Numbered from the stretch's first letter, positions 8,021-16,144 are shown. The stretch is 38,061 bases of DNA from Flavobacteriaceae bacterium (GCA_031276535.1 JAISMV010000137.1:1-38061), one strand, 5' to 3'. The notes: generated by a model not told the origin, from the letters alone. Made by a program: numbers and translations.

Positions 8021-8048
8021 TACTGTACTGTTTAATTACAGTACAGTA
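8021..8048. other. Strong palindrome, with a promoter-like box downstream
   Basis: TACTGTACTGT (8021-8031) and ACAGTACAGTA (8038-8048) form a perfect 11-bp inverted repeat around a 6-base centre. It lies 36 bases upstream of TACTTTTG (8085-8092), a TAnnTTTG box on the plus strand, in a 379-base gap with no ORF. It could be a repressor operator for a small plus-strand transcript, or a terminator hairpin for one strand; a T-rich run begins about 15 bases after it. Confidence 0.5.
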
Positions 8049-8228
8049 TCATTTTCCTATTTTTTTTAAACTTGACAGTTTGTATACTTTTGGAAAAATT
8101 TAGTAAAAACTTGATTGTATAGTCAGAAGGCTTTAGGCTTTCATCAGAAAAGTTGATAAAATTTTTGTGCATAGAAATCATCTTTTAGTTGTTCATATAC
8201 TACTAAAACGATAACCTCTTAACTTTTA

Positions 8229-8813
8229 TTATATGAAAGCTCCTTTATTTTCAATTAACTTTCGCAGATTTATAATCGCATACCTCATCCGTCCTAAGGC
8301 GGTATTGATCCCTACATGGGTTTCTTCTGCTATTTCTTTGAAGCTAAGACCTTTATAGAATCGAAGTTCTAATACTTCTCTCTGATCATAGGGGAGAAAG
8401 TCTATCAATTTTTTAAGGTCAATATTAGTCTGCTCTCGGATCATCAGATCTTCAATAGAGGACTCTGAAATTTTCACAAAATCAAAAATATTATAATCTT
8501 CATTTTGTCCGCAAGATTCATTAATGATCTTGGTCTTTTTGAAAGTTCTGAAATGATCAATGATCAGATTATGAGAAATCCGCAACACCCACGGCAGAAA
8601 TTTCCCTTCCTCGTTGTATTTTCCTTCTTTTAAAGTTAAAATAACTTTTATGAAGACATCTTGGAATAAATCTTCTGTAAGTTCCGGATTATTTACTTTT
8701 CTGTTGATGTAATTGTACACCCTTACCTTATGTCTGTGCAACAACACTTCAAGAGCACTTTCTTTCCCGTTGACATAAGCGCGAACTAACTCGCTGTCGG
8801 TTTTTTTTATCAT
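8229..8813 (-). CDS. ECF-type RNA polymerase sigma factor
   Basis: The 194-residue protein carries sigma-70 region 2 (about 10-90; 'DLFQDVFIKVI' and 'FLPWVLRISHNLIIDHFR') and region 4 (about 135-188; 'LPYDQREVLELRFYKGLSFKEIAEETHVGINTALGRMR', a helix-turn-helix for -35 recognition). Regions 1 and 3 are missing, so it is a group 4 (extracytoplasmic function) factor. No anti-sigma factor gene is next to it: the upstream neighbour diverges and the downstream region is empty. It therefore may be controlled at transcription. The ATG at 8813 follows a TAnnTTTG box at 8883-8890 on the same strand. Confidence 0.9.
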   Translation of the reverse strand: MIKKTDSELVRAYVNGKESALEVLLHRHKVRVYNYINRKVNNPELTEDLFQDVFIKVILTLKEGKYNEEGKFLPWVLRISHNLIIDHFRTFKKTKIINESCGQNEDYNIFDFVKISESSIEDLMIREQTNIDLKKLIDFLPYDQREVLELRFYKGLSFKEIAEETHVGINTALGRMRYAIINLRKLIENKGAFI

Positions 8814-8882
8814 ACCCTACAGTATTAAATATTATATAGAGTAGAATTTTATTCGATAGGCTTATTTTACTTTTTATTTCTA

Positions 8883-8890
8883 CAAATGTA
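8883..8890 (-). promoter_or_regulatory. -7 promoter box of the sigma factor gene
   Basis: On the minus strand this reads TACATTTG, a full match to TAnnTTTG, 69 bases before the start codon. No good TTG -33 element is visible upstream. Confidence 0.4.
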
Positions 8891-9129
8891 AATATATTAT
8901 TTTAAACTCATGCATTTTGTGAAAAAAAAAATCTGTTTTTAAGACTATTTCTAATAAAACTTATCCCTTTTAATTTTAAATTTGCCTGTTATATGATTTT
9001 TATTAGCTTTTTAAATCTTTTTAAAACGCCTCAATAAACTATTGATTGTCAGATGTGAAAATCGGAATTTATAAATAATTAGACATAAAGATATTTTCCA
9101 TTATATTTTTTAAATATGGAACAAATTTA

Positions 9130-9137
9130 TATATTGC
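9130..9137 (+). promoter_or_regulatory. Candidate -7 box of the START-like gene
   Basis: TATATTGC resembles TAnnTTTG with one T missing, the same variant as at 3433 and 23280. It lies 20 bases before ATG 9158 and after an upstream in-frame ATG at 9116, supporting the shorter protein. Confidence 0.35.
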
Positions 9138-9157
9138 GAACTAAAATTTTTGTAAAT

Positions 9158-9538
9158 ATGAATAAAATAAAATATCAGTTGGAATTTGACATGAAATGTT
9201 CCACTACTCTTTTGTTTGAGTACATAGGAACTTCTTCAGGTATGAGTGAATGGCTTGCGGATGAAGTAACTGAGAGGGGAGATGAATTTACGTTTGTTTG
9301 GGGAGGACAGGAAGAAACGGCAAATTTGATCCGATACAAGGAAGAATCCTTTGTACGCTTTAGATGGCAAGAAGATGAGGGTACTAAGTGTTTTTGGGAA
9401 TTGGCCATTAACGTTGATGATGTTACCAATGATGTGGCTTTGGTCATTACTGATTTTGCCGAAGAAGATGATTTGGAACATTCCAAACTATATTGGACTA
9501 ATTTAATTGACGATCTTAGAAAGATCATAGGTTCATAG
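9158..9538 (+). CDS. START-like domain protein
   Basis: From ATG 9158 the product has 126 residues and begins 'MNKIKYQLEFDMKCSTTLLFEYI'. The pattern of an N-terminal strand, 'SGMSEWLADEV' helix, a run of strands with 'FTFVWGGQEETANLI' and a C-terminal helix 'YWTNLIDDLRKIIGS' is that of the SRPBCC/START fold found as a short single-domain protein across flavobacteria. Such domains bind hydrophobic ligands; no ligand is known for this family. An ATG 14 codons upstream is in frame but precedes the likely promoter. The class IV aminotransferase-like gene follows after 71 bases on the same strand. Confidence 0.75.
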   Translation: MNKIKYQLEFDMKCSTTLLFEYIGTSSGMSEWLADEVTERGDEFTFVWGGQEETANLIRYKEESFVRFRWQEDEGTKCFWELAINVDDVTNDVALVITDFAEEDDLEHSKLYWTNLIDDLRKIIGS

Positions 9539-9609
9539 GTTCTATCATTCATTTTTATCCGTTCTTCTTTCCATGCAGAGAAGAATGTTTTCTTTATTAT
9601 GGCTTTAAT

Positions 9610-10434
9610 ATGAAAATTATTTTTAACCAAAACTGCATAGAAGAAGAAGATCTATTTGTAAATTACACTAAAAAAAATTATTTTTCAGGTGATTTTGTTG
9701 CTGGTTTTTGCTGGTTTTTCCAAAATAAGTTTCTTTTTTGGGAAGATGTTTATTTTCAGCTTATGGCATCTTTAAGAAAAATGAGAATAAAGATCCCTCT
9801 TTCCTATACCCCCGAAATGTTTGAAAGTCAATTGAGGTTATTGTCTGATGAAATGCATATCTCAGAAGGAAGAATAAAAATAACTGTTTTCAGGGATCCG
9901 GAACAGGACACTTCTTTTATCATAGAATTTTTACCTCATCAAAACTTTCTATCCGACACCGAAAACGAAATAGATATTTATAAGGAAATCCTTATCTATC
10001 CTAATCTTCTATCTTCAATATCGGTCTTTCACCCTATTGATACCGTAGCTTTACAATATGTTCGGGAGAATGATCTGCAGGAGGTTATACTGCTTAATCA
10101 CGAAAAAAGAATAGCACGATCTATTTCCGGAAACATTTTCCTTATCCAGGACAACAATATTTACTCCAATCCTGCCTCCGAAGGCGCTTTAATCTCTGTT
10201 CTTAAAAAGAATTTCATTTCTTTTTTACGGGAGAAAACCGATTTTATCTATAGGGAAGAAAACATCTCCCCTTTTTTAACTCAATCAGCAGATGAATTAT
10301 TTATATTAAGTGATGAAAAGGGAATACTTCCTGTTACCAAAAACAGAAAAACAATTTTCAAAAAGAATATAATTCCTTCTCTCACCAAAAAATTTATCGG
10401 ATACGCTCTTGACCGGAATAAATCAATTCAGTAA
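9610..10434 (+). CDS. Degenerate class IV aminotransferase-fold protein
   Basis: The 274-residue protein has the length and layout of PLP class IV enzymes (branched-chain aminotransferase, aminodeoxychorismate lyase). Family landmarks appear in order: 'GDFVAGFCWFFQNKFLFWEDVYFQLMASL' region near the start, 'HPIDTVALQYV' (141-151), 'EVILLNHEKRIARSISGNIFLI' (158-179) and 'SNPASEGALISVLKK' (186-200). At the place where active enzymes have the Schiff-base Lys (usually 'K-x-x-N-x-L-x-Y'), this protein has Ile143. The Glu of the usual 'E-x-x-x-x-N-I-F' is Arg170, and the usual Thr-Pro is Asn-Pro. It may have lost transaminase activity. It overlaps the 3' end of the converging protease gene by 12 bases. 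Confidence 0.7.
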   Translation: MKIIFNQNCIEEEDLFVNYTKKNYFSGDFVAGFCWFFQNKFLFWEDVYFQLMASLRKMRIKIPLSYTPEMFESQLRLLSDEMHISEGRIKITVFRDPEQDTSFIIEFLPHQNFLSDTENEIDIYKEILIYPNLLSSISVFHPIDTVALQYVRENDLQEVILLNHEKRIARSISGNIFLIQDNNIYSNPASEGALISVLKKNFISFLREKTDFIYREENISPFLTQSADELFILSDEKGILPVTKNRKTIFKKNIIPSLTKKFIGYALDRNKSIQ

Positions 10435-11550
10435 CAATGTGATTATTTTTCCGTTTTTCAATTTCAGAATCATTTTATCTTTTTCCGACTCTTCTTTCAT
10501 AAAATAGTTCAGTTTTAAGCAATCAATATCAGACAGGTTTTTATTGTTGATCTGTAGGATAACATCCCCCAATTTCAATCCTGATCTTTCTGCCGGACTG
10601 TCTTTGTATAAAACATATACTTTTATATCGTTGTTCTTTTTTTTGGTTATGTTGAAACCTGTTTTGGATACATAAAGGGGAGTATCAGCAGCTAAGTCCG
10701 TATAGTAAATCTTCCTGAGTCCTTTGGGGATTATGATTTTCGTTTGTTGGAAAAAACCTAATCCCAAGGTCGTTTTCGCATTACTGGAATACTGGATTTG
10801 TTTTATGTAGTTTGTATTGTTGAGGTTCACCTCATCCGGATAAAAGAGACTTTTTGTGATGACATTTGAAAATTCCATACTTATTTGAACTCCCTTCGGA
10901 AGTTTTTTCCAATTTTTCCCGTCTTCGTAGCGGATAACTACAGATGAGGGATTTCCCGTGTCTAATAAATATTTGCTTTTCTGAAACGGATTGTTTTTGA
11001 GAAAAGTCTTGTCGGTATAAACATACAATTTGCTGAACGACTTTTTTAGATCAAAGTAGTTGTATCCTTCATTATTTACAGGTTCTTCGGAAGCGTATCC
11101 GGTCTGGTTTTTCAGGTCGAAAAACCAGTGGTATTTCTTTATAATATCCAAGCCTATCACCCCTATTATCCGGTTTTCGAAACAAGGGTTGTTGAACTCT
11201 TCCCAGTCCATTATTCCGATTTCAACATTTTTCAGCTTCAGTTCTCCTATCTGTATTTCGGAAAACTGCCCGTAGGAAGTTTTCTTTTTACCATAATACG
11301 TGTTGCTGTATCTCTGTAATTTCCATTTCTTTTTATAGCTGAGGGAAGAGCTCAAAGCGCTTTCTGAAAAGATAACCGTTTCACCGGAACCGGTGTCAAA
11401 GACAAAAACGCCTGAAACAGGCTTTCCGTTAATGGAAACCGAATCAATAAAGATCCGGTTCTTTCCGGGTTTCAGATGCAATTTATAGGTTTGGGCTTCC
11501 ACAAAAAGACCTGTACAGATTAACAGAAACAAGTAAAAGATTTTATTCAT
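10423..11550 (-). CDS. Secreted aspartyl protease-like protein with PDZ domain
   Basis: From ATG 11550 (375 residues) the product starts with a signal peptide 'MNKIFYLFLLICTGLFVEAQ'. Two retropepsin/pepsin-like motifs follow, 'FDTGSGET' (51-58) and 'LDTGNPSS' (196-203), so each half of a two-lobed active site has its Asp. A PDZ domain closes the protein (about 305-372; 'SPAERSGLKLGDVILQINN'). A role in periplasmic or surface proteolysis is likely; substrates are unknown. A longer reading from 11580 would begin upstream of the predicted transcript start and break the signal peptide, so 11550 was chosen. Its 3' end overlaps the converging aminotransferase-like gene by 12 bases. Confidence 0.82.
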   Translation of the reverse strand: MNKIFYLFLLICTGLFVEAQTYKLHLKPGKNRIFIDSVSINGKPVSGVFVFDTGSGETVIFSESALSSSLSYKKKWKLQRYSNTYYGKKKTSYGQFSEIQIGELKLKNVEIGIMDWEEFNNPCFENRIIGVIGLDIIKKYHWFFDLKNQTGYASEEPVNNEGYNYFDLKKSFSKLYVYTDKTFLKNNPFQKSKYLLDTGNPSSVVIRYEDGKNWKKLPKGVQISMEFSNVITKSLFYPDEVNLNNTNYIKQIQYSSNAKTTLGLGFFQQTKIIIPKGLRKIYYTDLAADTPLYVSKTGFNITKKKNNDIKVYVLYKDSPAERSGLKLGDVILQINNKNLSDIDCLKLNYFMKEESEKDKMILKLKNGKIITLLLN

Positions 11551-11577
11551 TTTGTCTTTTTCAACACAATAAAAGTA

Positions 11578-11585
11578 CAAATATA
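11578..11585 (-). promoter_or_regulatory. -7 promoter box of the aspartyl protease gene
   Basis: The minus strand reads TATATTTG, a full TAnnTTTG match, 27 bases before ATG 11550. This also rules against the ATG at 11580. Confidence 0.5.
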
Positions 11586-11824
11586 AGACCAGTGTTTATT
11601 TTTTCTTTAAGGATTTCCGTAATCAAAAGAATCAAATAACTGTAAAAATGCCTGAGAAATCAGTATTTTAGACTAACAAAAAGCACGTATGGCTCTATTC
11701 GTACAGCTGATGAATTATGAAAAAAAATTGCATAAATCTTTTCAAAAGGCTAATTTTGAATTAGCAATTCATAAATTACAGGTTTGAGTACATATTTAAA
11801 ACCGGAAATCAAATGGTTTTAAAC

Positions 11825-11848
11825 AAAAAAAGGCCGCAAAGAGCGACC
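11825..11848 (-). terminator. Intrinsic terminator (minus strand)
   Basis: On the minus strand GGTCGC (11848-11843) pairs with GCGGCC (11837-11832), including one G-T pair, around a 5-base loop, and is followed at once by seven T (11831-11825). It would end the hemJ-gldF-gldG-methyltransferase transcript, a small RNA from 11951, or both. Confidence 0.75.
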
Positions 11849-11951
11849 TCAAACTAAAACCACAAAAAAATGAGAAAGTGATTACTCTTCAGTGATGTAA
11901 CGTTGTCTTTTAAAAGAGTATTTTAAAAAACTCAAGAAAATCTCTTACTTT
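11825..11951 (-). ncRNA. Candidate small RNA of about 125 nt
   Basis: On the minus strand a full TAnnTTTG box (TATCTTTG, 11965-11958) is followed, about 115-130 bases on, by a textbook intrinsic terminator. There is no ORF with a recognisable start in between. The transcript would begin near 11951 and end in the T run at 11831-11825. It sits in a 532-base gap between the RsmI-like gene and the protease gene, both on the same strand. It could instead be a read-through tail of the upstream operon with a spurious promoter. No known RNA family was recognised. Confidence 0.4.
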
Positions 11952-11957
11952 CTTTTA

Positions 11958-11965
11958 CAAAGATA
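11958..11965 (-). promoter_or_regulatory. -7 box of the candidate small RNA
   Basis: The minus strand reads TATCTTTG, matching TAnnTTTG. It lies in the gap downstream of the RsmI-like gene, with no protein gene behind it before the terminator at 11825. Confidence 0.4.
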
Positions 11966-12082
11966 AAAAATATTATTTTATTTTTATATTCTTTACCAAT
12001 CAAATTATTTTATAGTGTATATAGGACGTTTTTATAAACCGTTATTTATACAGAATAAAAAAAGAATAAGTGTATGTAATAT

Positions 12083-12784
12083 TTATGCCTGAAGGATAAA
12101 AATAGTGGGCTTTTTGTGCAGATCGGGTTTCTTTTTTTTCCATTCTTTACAGGTTGCGGTTTTTACAAACTCATCAGGAAGTGTGATATGCGTGGCTATG
12201 CAAAGTTGGGTGGAGGGATTTAAATATTTTAACAGATCATCCAATAAAGAGGAGTTTCTGTAAGGCGTTTCCATAAATATCTGAGCAGATCTTTGGATTT
12301 TACTTGTCATTTCCAGTTTTTGTATGGTTTTTTTTCTTTCTACGGAATCTATGGGAAGATATCCGTTAAACGTAAAGTGTTGTCCGTTTAACCCACTGGA
12401 AATTAATGCCAAAATTATGGATGACGGTCCGTTAACGGGAACCACTTTCACCTCATTTCTATGACACCAGGCTACTAATAAGTTCCCGGGATCGGCAATA
12501 CAGGGCAATCCTGCTTCCGACAGCAATCCCATATCTTTTCCTTCTTTTAACGGTTGGGATAATTCTTCTATTTCCTGTTCTGCCGTTCTTTTATCTAATA
12601 CGGAAAACGAAAGTTCGTTTTGTATTACTTCGGGACAAAGATATTTAATGAATTTTCTTGCTGTTTTTTCATTTTCAGCGATAAAAAATTTCAATCGTTT
12701 TAGGATGTTTATTTCCTGTTCCGAAAATATTTCCTTAGGAGAAGTTTCTCCTAAATATGCGGGAAGTAAATATAAAACAGCCAT
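12083..12784 (-). CDS. RsmI-like tetrapyrrole-methylase-fold SAM methyltransferase
   Basis: The 233-residue protein has the tetrapyrrole methylase fold used by RsmI, which 2'-O-methylates C1402 of 16S rRNA. Motifs are the 'LLSEAGLPCIADPG' segment (87-100; RsmI proper has 'SDAGTP-ISDPG'), 'VVPVNGPSSIILALISSG' (114-131) and 'RSAQIFMETPYRNSSLLDDL' (about 163-182). It is shorter at both ends than E. coli RsmI and the N-terminal 'PIGN' loop is replaced by 'LPAYLGE', so it is the flavobacterial RsmI-like paralogue rather than certain RsmI. It starts 6 bases after gldG and is the last gene of the four-gene minus-strand operon. Confidence 0.8.
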   Translation of the reverse strand: MAVLYLLPAYLGETSPKEIFSEQEINILKRLKFFIAENEKTARKFIKYLCPEVIQNELSFSVLDKRTAEQEIEELSQPLKEGKDMGLLSEAGLPCIADPGNLLVAWCHRNEVKVVPVNGPSSIILALISSGLNGQHFTFNGYLPIDSVERKKTIQKLEMTSKIQRSAQIFMETPYRNSSLLDDLLKYLNPSTQLCIATHITLPDEFVKTATCKEWKKKKPDLHKKPTIFILQA

Positions 12785-12790
12785 TATTTT

Positions 12791-14458
12791 TCAACTAAAT
12801 TTTTTTCTTCTCCAAAATATAATTCCCAAACCGATAATCATAACAAACACAATGGGGATTGTCAGATTAAACCACTGCCAGTAAAGCCTGTCCATTACCA
12901 GAGTTTGTTTGTTCAACAACCGCATCTGTATGGTCCGGTTCCTTAACGACATTAATCCGTTGTCATCCAACAGATAATCCAGTGCATTCATCAAAAACTC
13001 TTCGTTTCCATACGTAACACCGGTAGAATAATCAAAGCCTAAAGGTAAGGGTTGTCCTTTTATCACCTGATTCCGGGCTATGTCTCCATCGGAAATAACG
13101 ATCATTTTATTCGACCGGGAAAGGGGAACAAAATTTTGAACTTCCGAAGACTCGATTCTATCCTTATAGGCAGAGGTAAACTTTCCTTCCATCAAAACAG
13201 CCATTATTTTCGGACCTTTATTATAAATGTTCAGATTGATGCTGTCTCTGTCGGACACTTTTGCTTCTTCCAGCAAAATATATGACGGCACTCCCTGCGT
13301 ACTTGTATAGGGAGAACTTTGGTACAGAATGGTTTTCTTCACTCCGGGAGTGTCCAACGTATCAATAGGTGAGGGGAATTGAAAACATACCGGATTTATA
13401 TTTTTTGTAATAGGATTATTGTTTAAGGAAAAGCCTAAAGGGAAGTACACCCATGGAACCTTTGCATTTTGAGCGTTACCTTGTATCTCTCCTACCTGCA
13501 CATTAATATAAGCCGGGTTTTGAATGTCTTTTATCACTTCCGAATTGATTCTTACCCCATAAGAAAACAACAGATCTGTCAGGTTCAGGGTATACGGATA
13601 TGCTAATATTTTACTGGAATTCAACAAAGTATCCATATCGGCGCTTACCTGATCTATTGCCCACAGAGTTTTTCCGCCTCTCATAATGTATTGGTCAATA
13701 GTTATCTTTTCTTCATCTGTAAATGCTTTTCGAGGTTTTGCTATAACAAGGGCATCAAACTTTTGCATATTCGGCAGATCTCCCAATTTCAGGGATTGAC
13801 CGTCTTTAGGAAAAATAGGTCCGAAGTTGTAACTCTGAATGATCCGGTCTACCCAGCTAAACATTTCCAATTTATTCAGTTCTTTCTGATTTACCAGAAT
13901 GCCTACGGTTTTCAAATGATCGTTGGAAAGTTTATCTATGGCGCTGATAAAGCCATATTCTAAATTCTCAACGGATCTTGTCATCTGCTCCTCTGCCGTT
14001 ATTCCTGCCTGTTCTACTATTAAAGGTACCGTATGTCCGTATCCTTTGTATTTAATGGTAGCATAGGGAAATAAAATTATTTGGGTAGATATTCCTTCCT
14101 TTTCCACTTTCAAGGCTGAGGGAGACATTCCCATCCCCTGCAATGTGTCCTGTGATATTTTCTCTTTTATGGGATCTACCAACTTGTAGGTAATATGAGG
14201 GTTGATTCTTTTAAACTCGTCTAAAATACTCAGTGTTTCCGATTGTAATTGCTTGAAATCCGCCGGGAAATCTCCTTCCAGATACACATCCACTTCCATA
14301 GGTTCATCTACTTTTTCAAGTATTTTCCTTGTGGTATCCGTCAGGGTATATCTTTTATCCGAGGTTAGATCAAACCGGTTATATAGAAAGCCCGATGTTA
14401 GAAATAATCCCAACAGTATCAAAAATAACAGACCTGTATTTTTCTTTATAAACTCCAT
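12791..14458 (-). CDS. gldG: Gliding-motility ABC transporter component GldG
   Basis: The 555-residue protein begins with a transmembrane helix (about 9-27) and the typical GldG stretch 'FDLTSDKRYTLTDTTRKIL'. A long periplasmic DUF4350/ABC-associated region follows, with 'EEQMTRSVENLEYGFISAI' and 'KTLWAIDQVSADMD', and it ends in a second transmembrane helix (about 530-549) with the charged tail 'RRKKFS'. With GldF and the ATPase GldA it forms an ABC transporter needed for gliding in Flavobacterium johnsoniae. Its ATG shares one base with the gldF stop (TAATG), indicating translational coupling. gldA is not in the window. Many non-gliding relatives keep gldFG, so gliding itself cannot be claimed. 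Confidence 0.92.
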   Translation of the reverse strand: MEFIKKNTGLLFLILLGLFLTSGFLYNRFDLTSDKRYTLTDTTRKILEKVDEPMEVDVYLEGDFPADFKQLQSETLSILDEFKRINPHITYKLVDPIKEKISQDTLQGMGMSPSALKVEKEGISTQIILFPYATIKYKGYGHTVPLIVEQAGITAEEQMTRSVENLEYGFISAIDKLSNDHLKTVGILVNQKELNKLEMFSWVDRIIQSYNFGPIFPKDGQSLKLGDLPNMQKFDALVIAKPRKAFTDEEKITIDQYIMRGGKTLWAIDQVSADMDTLLNSSKILAYPYTLNLTDLLFSYGVRINSEVIKDIQNPAYINVQVGEIQGNAQNAKVPWVYFPLGFSLNNNPITKNINPVCFQFPSPIDTLDTPGVKKTILYQSSPYTSTQGVPSYILLEEAKVSDRDSINLNIYNKGPKIMAVLMEGKFTSAYKDRIESSEVQNFVPLSRSNKMIVISDGDIARNQVIKGQPLPLGFDYSTGVTYGNEEFLMNALDYLLDDNGLMSLRNRTIQMRLLNKQTLVMDRLYWQWFNLTIPIVFVMIIGLGIIFWRRKKFS

Positions 14459-15186
14459 TATTTTTTTCTTTTAATCAGTTGGACTGAAAGTAAAATAAAA
14501 AGAAAAACAAAAAAGATGAAATATCCTAAATCACGGGTATCTACGATTCCTTTTGTGAAACTTATGTAATGCTGATAAAACCCTATTCTTTGTAAGATAT
14601 AATCCCGGTTTCCCAACAAATTATACGAGGCAAGATTTTCAAATCCGAAAAAACAGAAAAAACAGAAAAATACTCCCGTTATAAAAGCCAACACCTGATT
14701 CTTCACCAAAGAAGAGGAGAAAACACCTATTGCCGCAAAAGCCACGGATAGGGAAAGCAAGCCTATATACCCGCTAAAAATCGTCCCCAGATCAACGTTC
14801 CCTTCAGGCATGCTGATCATAAAAACAGTGTATACATAGATCAGTGTGGGAAACAGCGAAAATAAAACCAATACTAATATAGCAATATACTTTCCGATAA
14901 CTATGGATAAGACGGATATGGGTTTGGAAAAAAGCCATAGCAACGTTCCGTTCTGCTCTTCTTCGGCGATGCTTTTCATGGTCAGCGCCGGAATTAAAAA
15001 CATAAGTATCCACGGAGCCAGCACAAAAAAATTATTTAACGATGCCAGCCCTATATTGAAGACATTGAAATCGTTATCAAAAAACCATAAGAATAAAGAA
15101 CAAATCAATAAAAAAGCAGTAGCGACAATGTACGCCCCTAATGTCCCGAAATAAGACCAAAGTTCTTTTTTAAAGATTGAAAACAT
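14458..15186 (-). CDS. gldF: Gliding-motility ABC transporter permease GldF
   Basis: The 242-residue protein has six predicted membrane helices. The family pattern 'FKKELWSYFGTLGAYI' opens it, and 'PALTMKSIAEEEQNGTLLWLFSKPISVLSIVIGKYIA' lies around residues 64-100, as in ABC-2 type permeases. It is the membrane partner of GldG, whose start codon overlaps its stop. The preceding HemJ-like gene ends 10 bases upstream of its start, so the three appear co-transcribed. Length matches GldF of flavobacteria. Confidence 0.92.
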   Translation of the reverse strand: MFSIFKKELWSYFGTLGAYIVATAFLLICSLFLWFFDNDFNVFNIGLASLNNFFVLAPWILMFLIPALTMKSIAEEEQNGTLLWLFSKPISVLSIVIGKYIAILVLVLFSLFPTLIYVYTVFMISMPEGNVDLGTIFSGYIGLLSLSVAFAAIGVFSSSLVKNQVLAFITGVFFCFFCFFGFENLASYNLLGNRDYILQRIGFYQHYISFTKGIVDTRDLGYFIFFVFLFILLSVQLIKRKK

Positions 15187-15196
15187 ACTGTATTTA

Positions 15197-15769
15197 TTAC
15201 TTTTTCTTTCTTCTGTTTACAAATTTCACTACAAGCATTATCACGAATACCAGAACAATAAAGCTGATTAATAAGCTCAGCCACATTCCCATGAAGAATC
15301 CTTTAAAAACCACCATAAACACCACTGCAAAAAGAATGATCGTAGCCACCTCGTTCATCATTCTTAACCGAACCGAGGTAGTATGAAATTCCCCTTTAAT
15401 GATTTTTTTGATACATCTCCAACTCCAGTAATGATAAAGACCCAATCCTATAACAAAAACCAGTTTTATATGAAACCAAGGTTCTCTTAAAATATAAAAA
15501 CTAATGTCTCCCCGGGTATTGATCATCATAAGAATCCCGGTGACGGCCATAATAATTCCTGCCGGTACCGTAATAATATCCCATAAGCGAGATATCATAT
15601 AAGTATATTGTTTTCGGAGAATTTCTCCTTCAGGCTCAGGTTTTTCTTTAGTATCGATATAATAAACAAAAATCCGGATCAAGTAAAAAATTCCGGCAAA
15701 GTAGCTCACCATAAAGATAATATGAATTGCTTTAAGGGCATAATAACTAGGTATATCTGGTATATGCAT
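15197..15769 (-). CDS. hemJ: HemJ/CopD-family membrane protein
   Basis: The 190-residue protein has five or six hydrophobic helices. It shows the HemJ pattern 'LKAIHIIFMVSYFAGIFYLIRIFVYY' (12-37), with the conserved His, and 'PWFHIKLVFVIGLGLYHYW' in the middle. HemJ oxidises protoporphyrinogen IX to protoporphyrin IX in haem synthesis in bacteria that lack HemY or HemG. The hydrophobic tail after residue 150 is longer than in short HemJ forms. It is the first gene of the minus-strand operon that continues with gldF, gldG and the RsmI-like gene. The alternative annotation is an unassigned CopD-like protein. Confidence 0.7.
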   Translation of the reverse strand: MHIPDIPSYYALKAIHIIFMVSYFAGIFYLIRIFVYYIDTKEKPEPEGEILRKQYTYMISRLWDIITVPAGIIMAVTGILMMINTRGDISFYILREPWFHIKLVFVIGLGLYHYWSWRCIKKIIKGEFHTTSVRLRMMNEVATIILFAVVFMVVFKGFFMGMWLSLLISFIVLVFVIMLVVKFVNRRKKK

Positions 15770-15897
15770 TGTCTAAATTTAATTTTTGGCGAATTTACTA
15801 ATTTTAATGTAATTATTAGTTTTCTGCGCCTGTCATCCTAAATAAATTTTACAACTAAAAAAGAATGACCGCGTAATCCATACTTAAAAAACTTTTT

Positions 15898-16119
15898 TGA
15901 AGTGTATCCTGTACAATACAACCACTCATAATGACACTGTACCACCCTTTTCCCAATGGTTGAAAAATACACTTATTCTAAAAATATTCAAAGCAATAGC
16001 CGAAAATCGTCGGTCGTTCCGAAGATATGGAAGAAAAAACACTTCGTGCCGGATGGGAAGTAATCAAAGATCAGGTATTATTTATACGACAAGATTTATT
16101 ATCTTTGGAAGCACATTAG
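15898..16119 (+). pseudogene. Possible remnant of a small protein gene
   Basis: Bases 16000-16119 read 'SEDMEEKTLRAGWEVIKDQ' then 'VLFIRQDLLSLEAH' and a stop, which looks like genuine coding sequence: an amphipathic C-terminal helix with normal codon choice. The frame is closed by a stop at 15997. In a different frame just upstream, 15898-16020 reads 'QWLKNTLILKIFKAIAENRR', also protein-like. One frameshift near 16010 would join the two. No family was recognised. It could be a decayed gene whose stop now precedes meaB by 25 bases. Confidence 0.25.
16100..16107 (+). promoter_or_regulatory. -7 promoter box of meaB
   Basis: TATCTTTG matches TAnnTTTG and lies 37 bases before ATG 16145. It overlaps the last codons of the possible gene remnant. 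Confidence 0.45.
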
Positions 16120-16144
16120 TATTTTATAAAAAAAGAATTTAAAA

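Larger units (their letters stand above)
15770..16144. other. Intergenic region between hemJ-like and meaB genes
   Basis: These two genes diverge. The region contains no intact gene. Its right half holds a possible broken gene (see 15898-16119) and the promoter of meaB. No clear promoter for the minus-strand operon was found. Confidence 0.5.

Noticed and set aside
9175-9630. A 151-codon minus-strand open frame over the START-like gene
   Set aside because: The plus-strand frame has a recognisable domain; the minus-strand product has low-complexity Ser/Lys composition and no motif.
15897-16142. An 81-codon plus-strand frame starting at TTG
   Set aside because: Not accepted as an intact gene: only its first half looks protein-like, its end overlaps the meaB promoter, and a second frame holds the better C-terminal part. 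Reported only as a possible relic.
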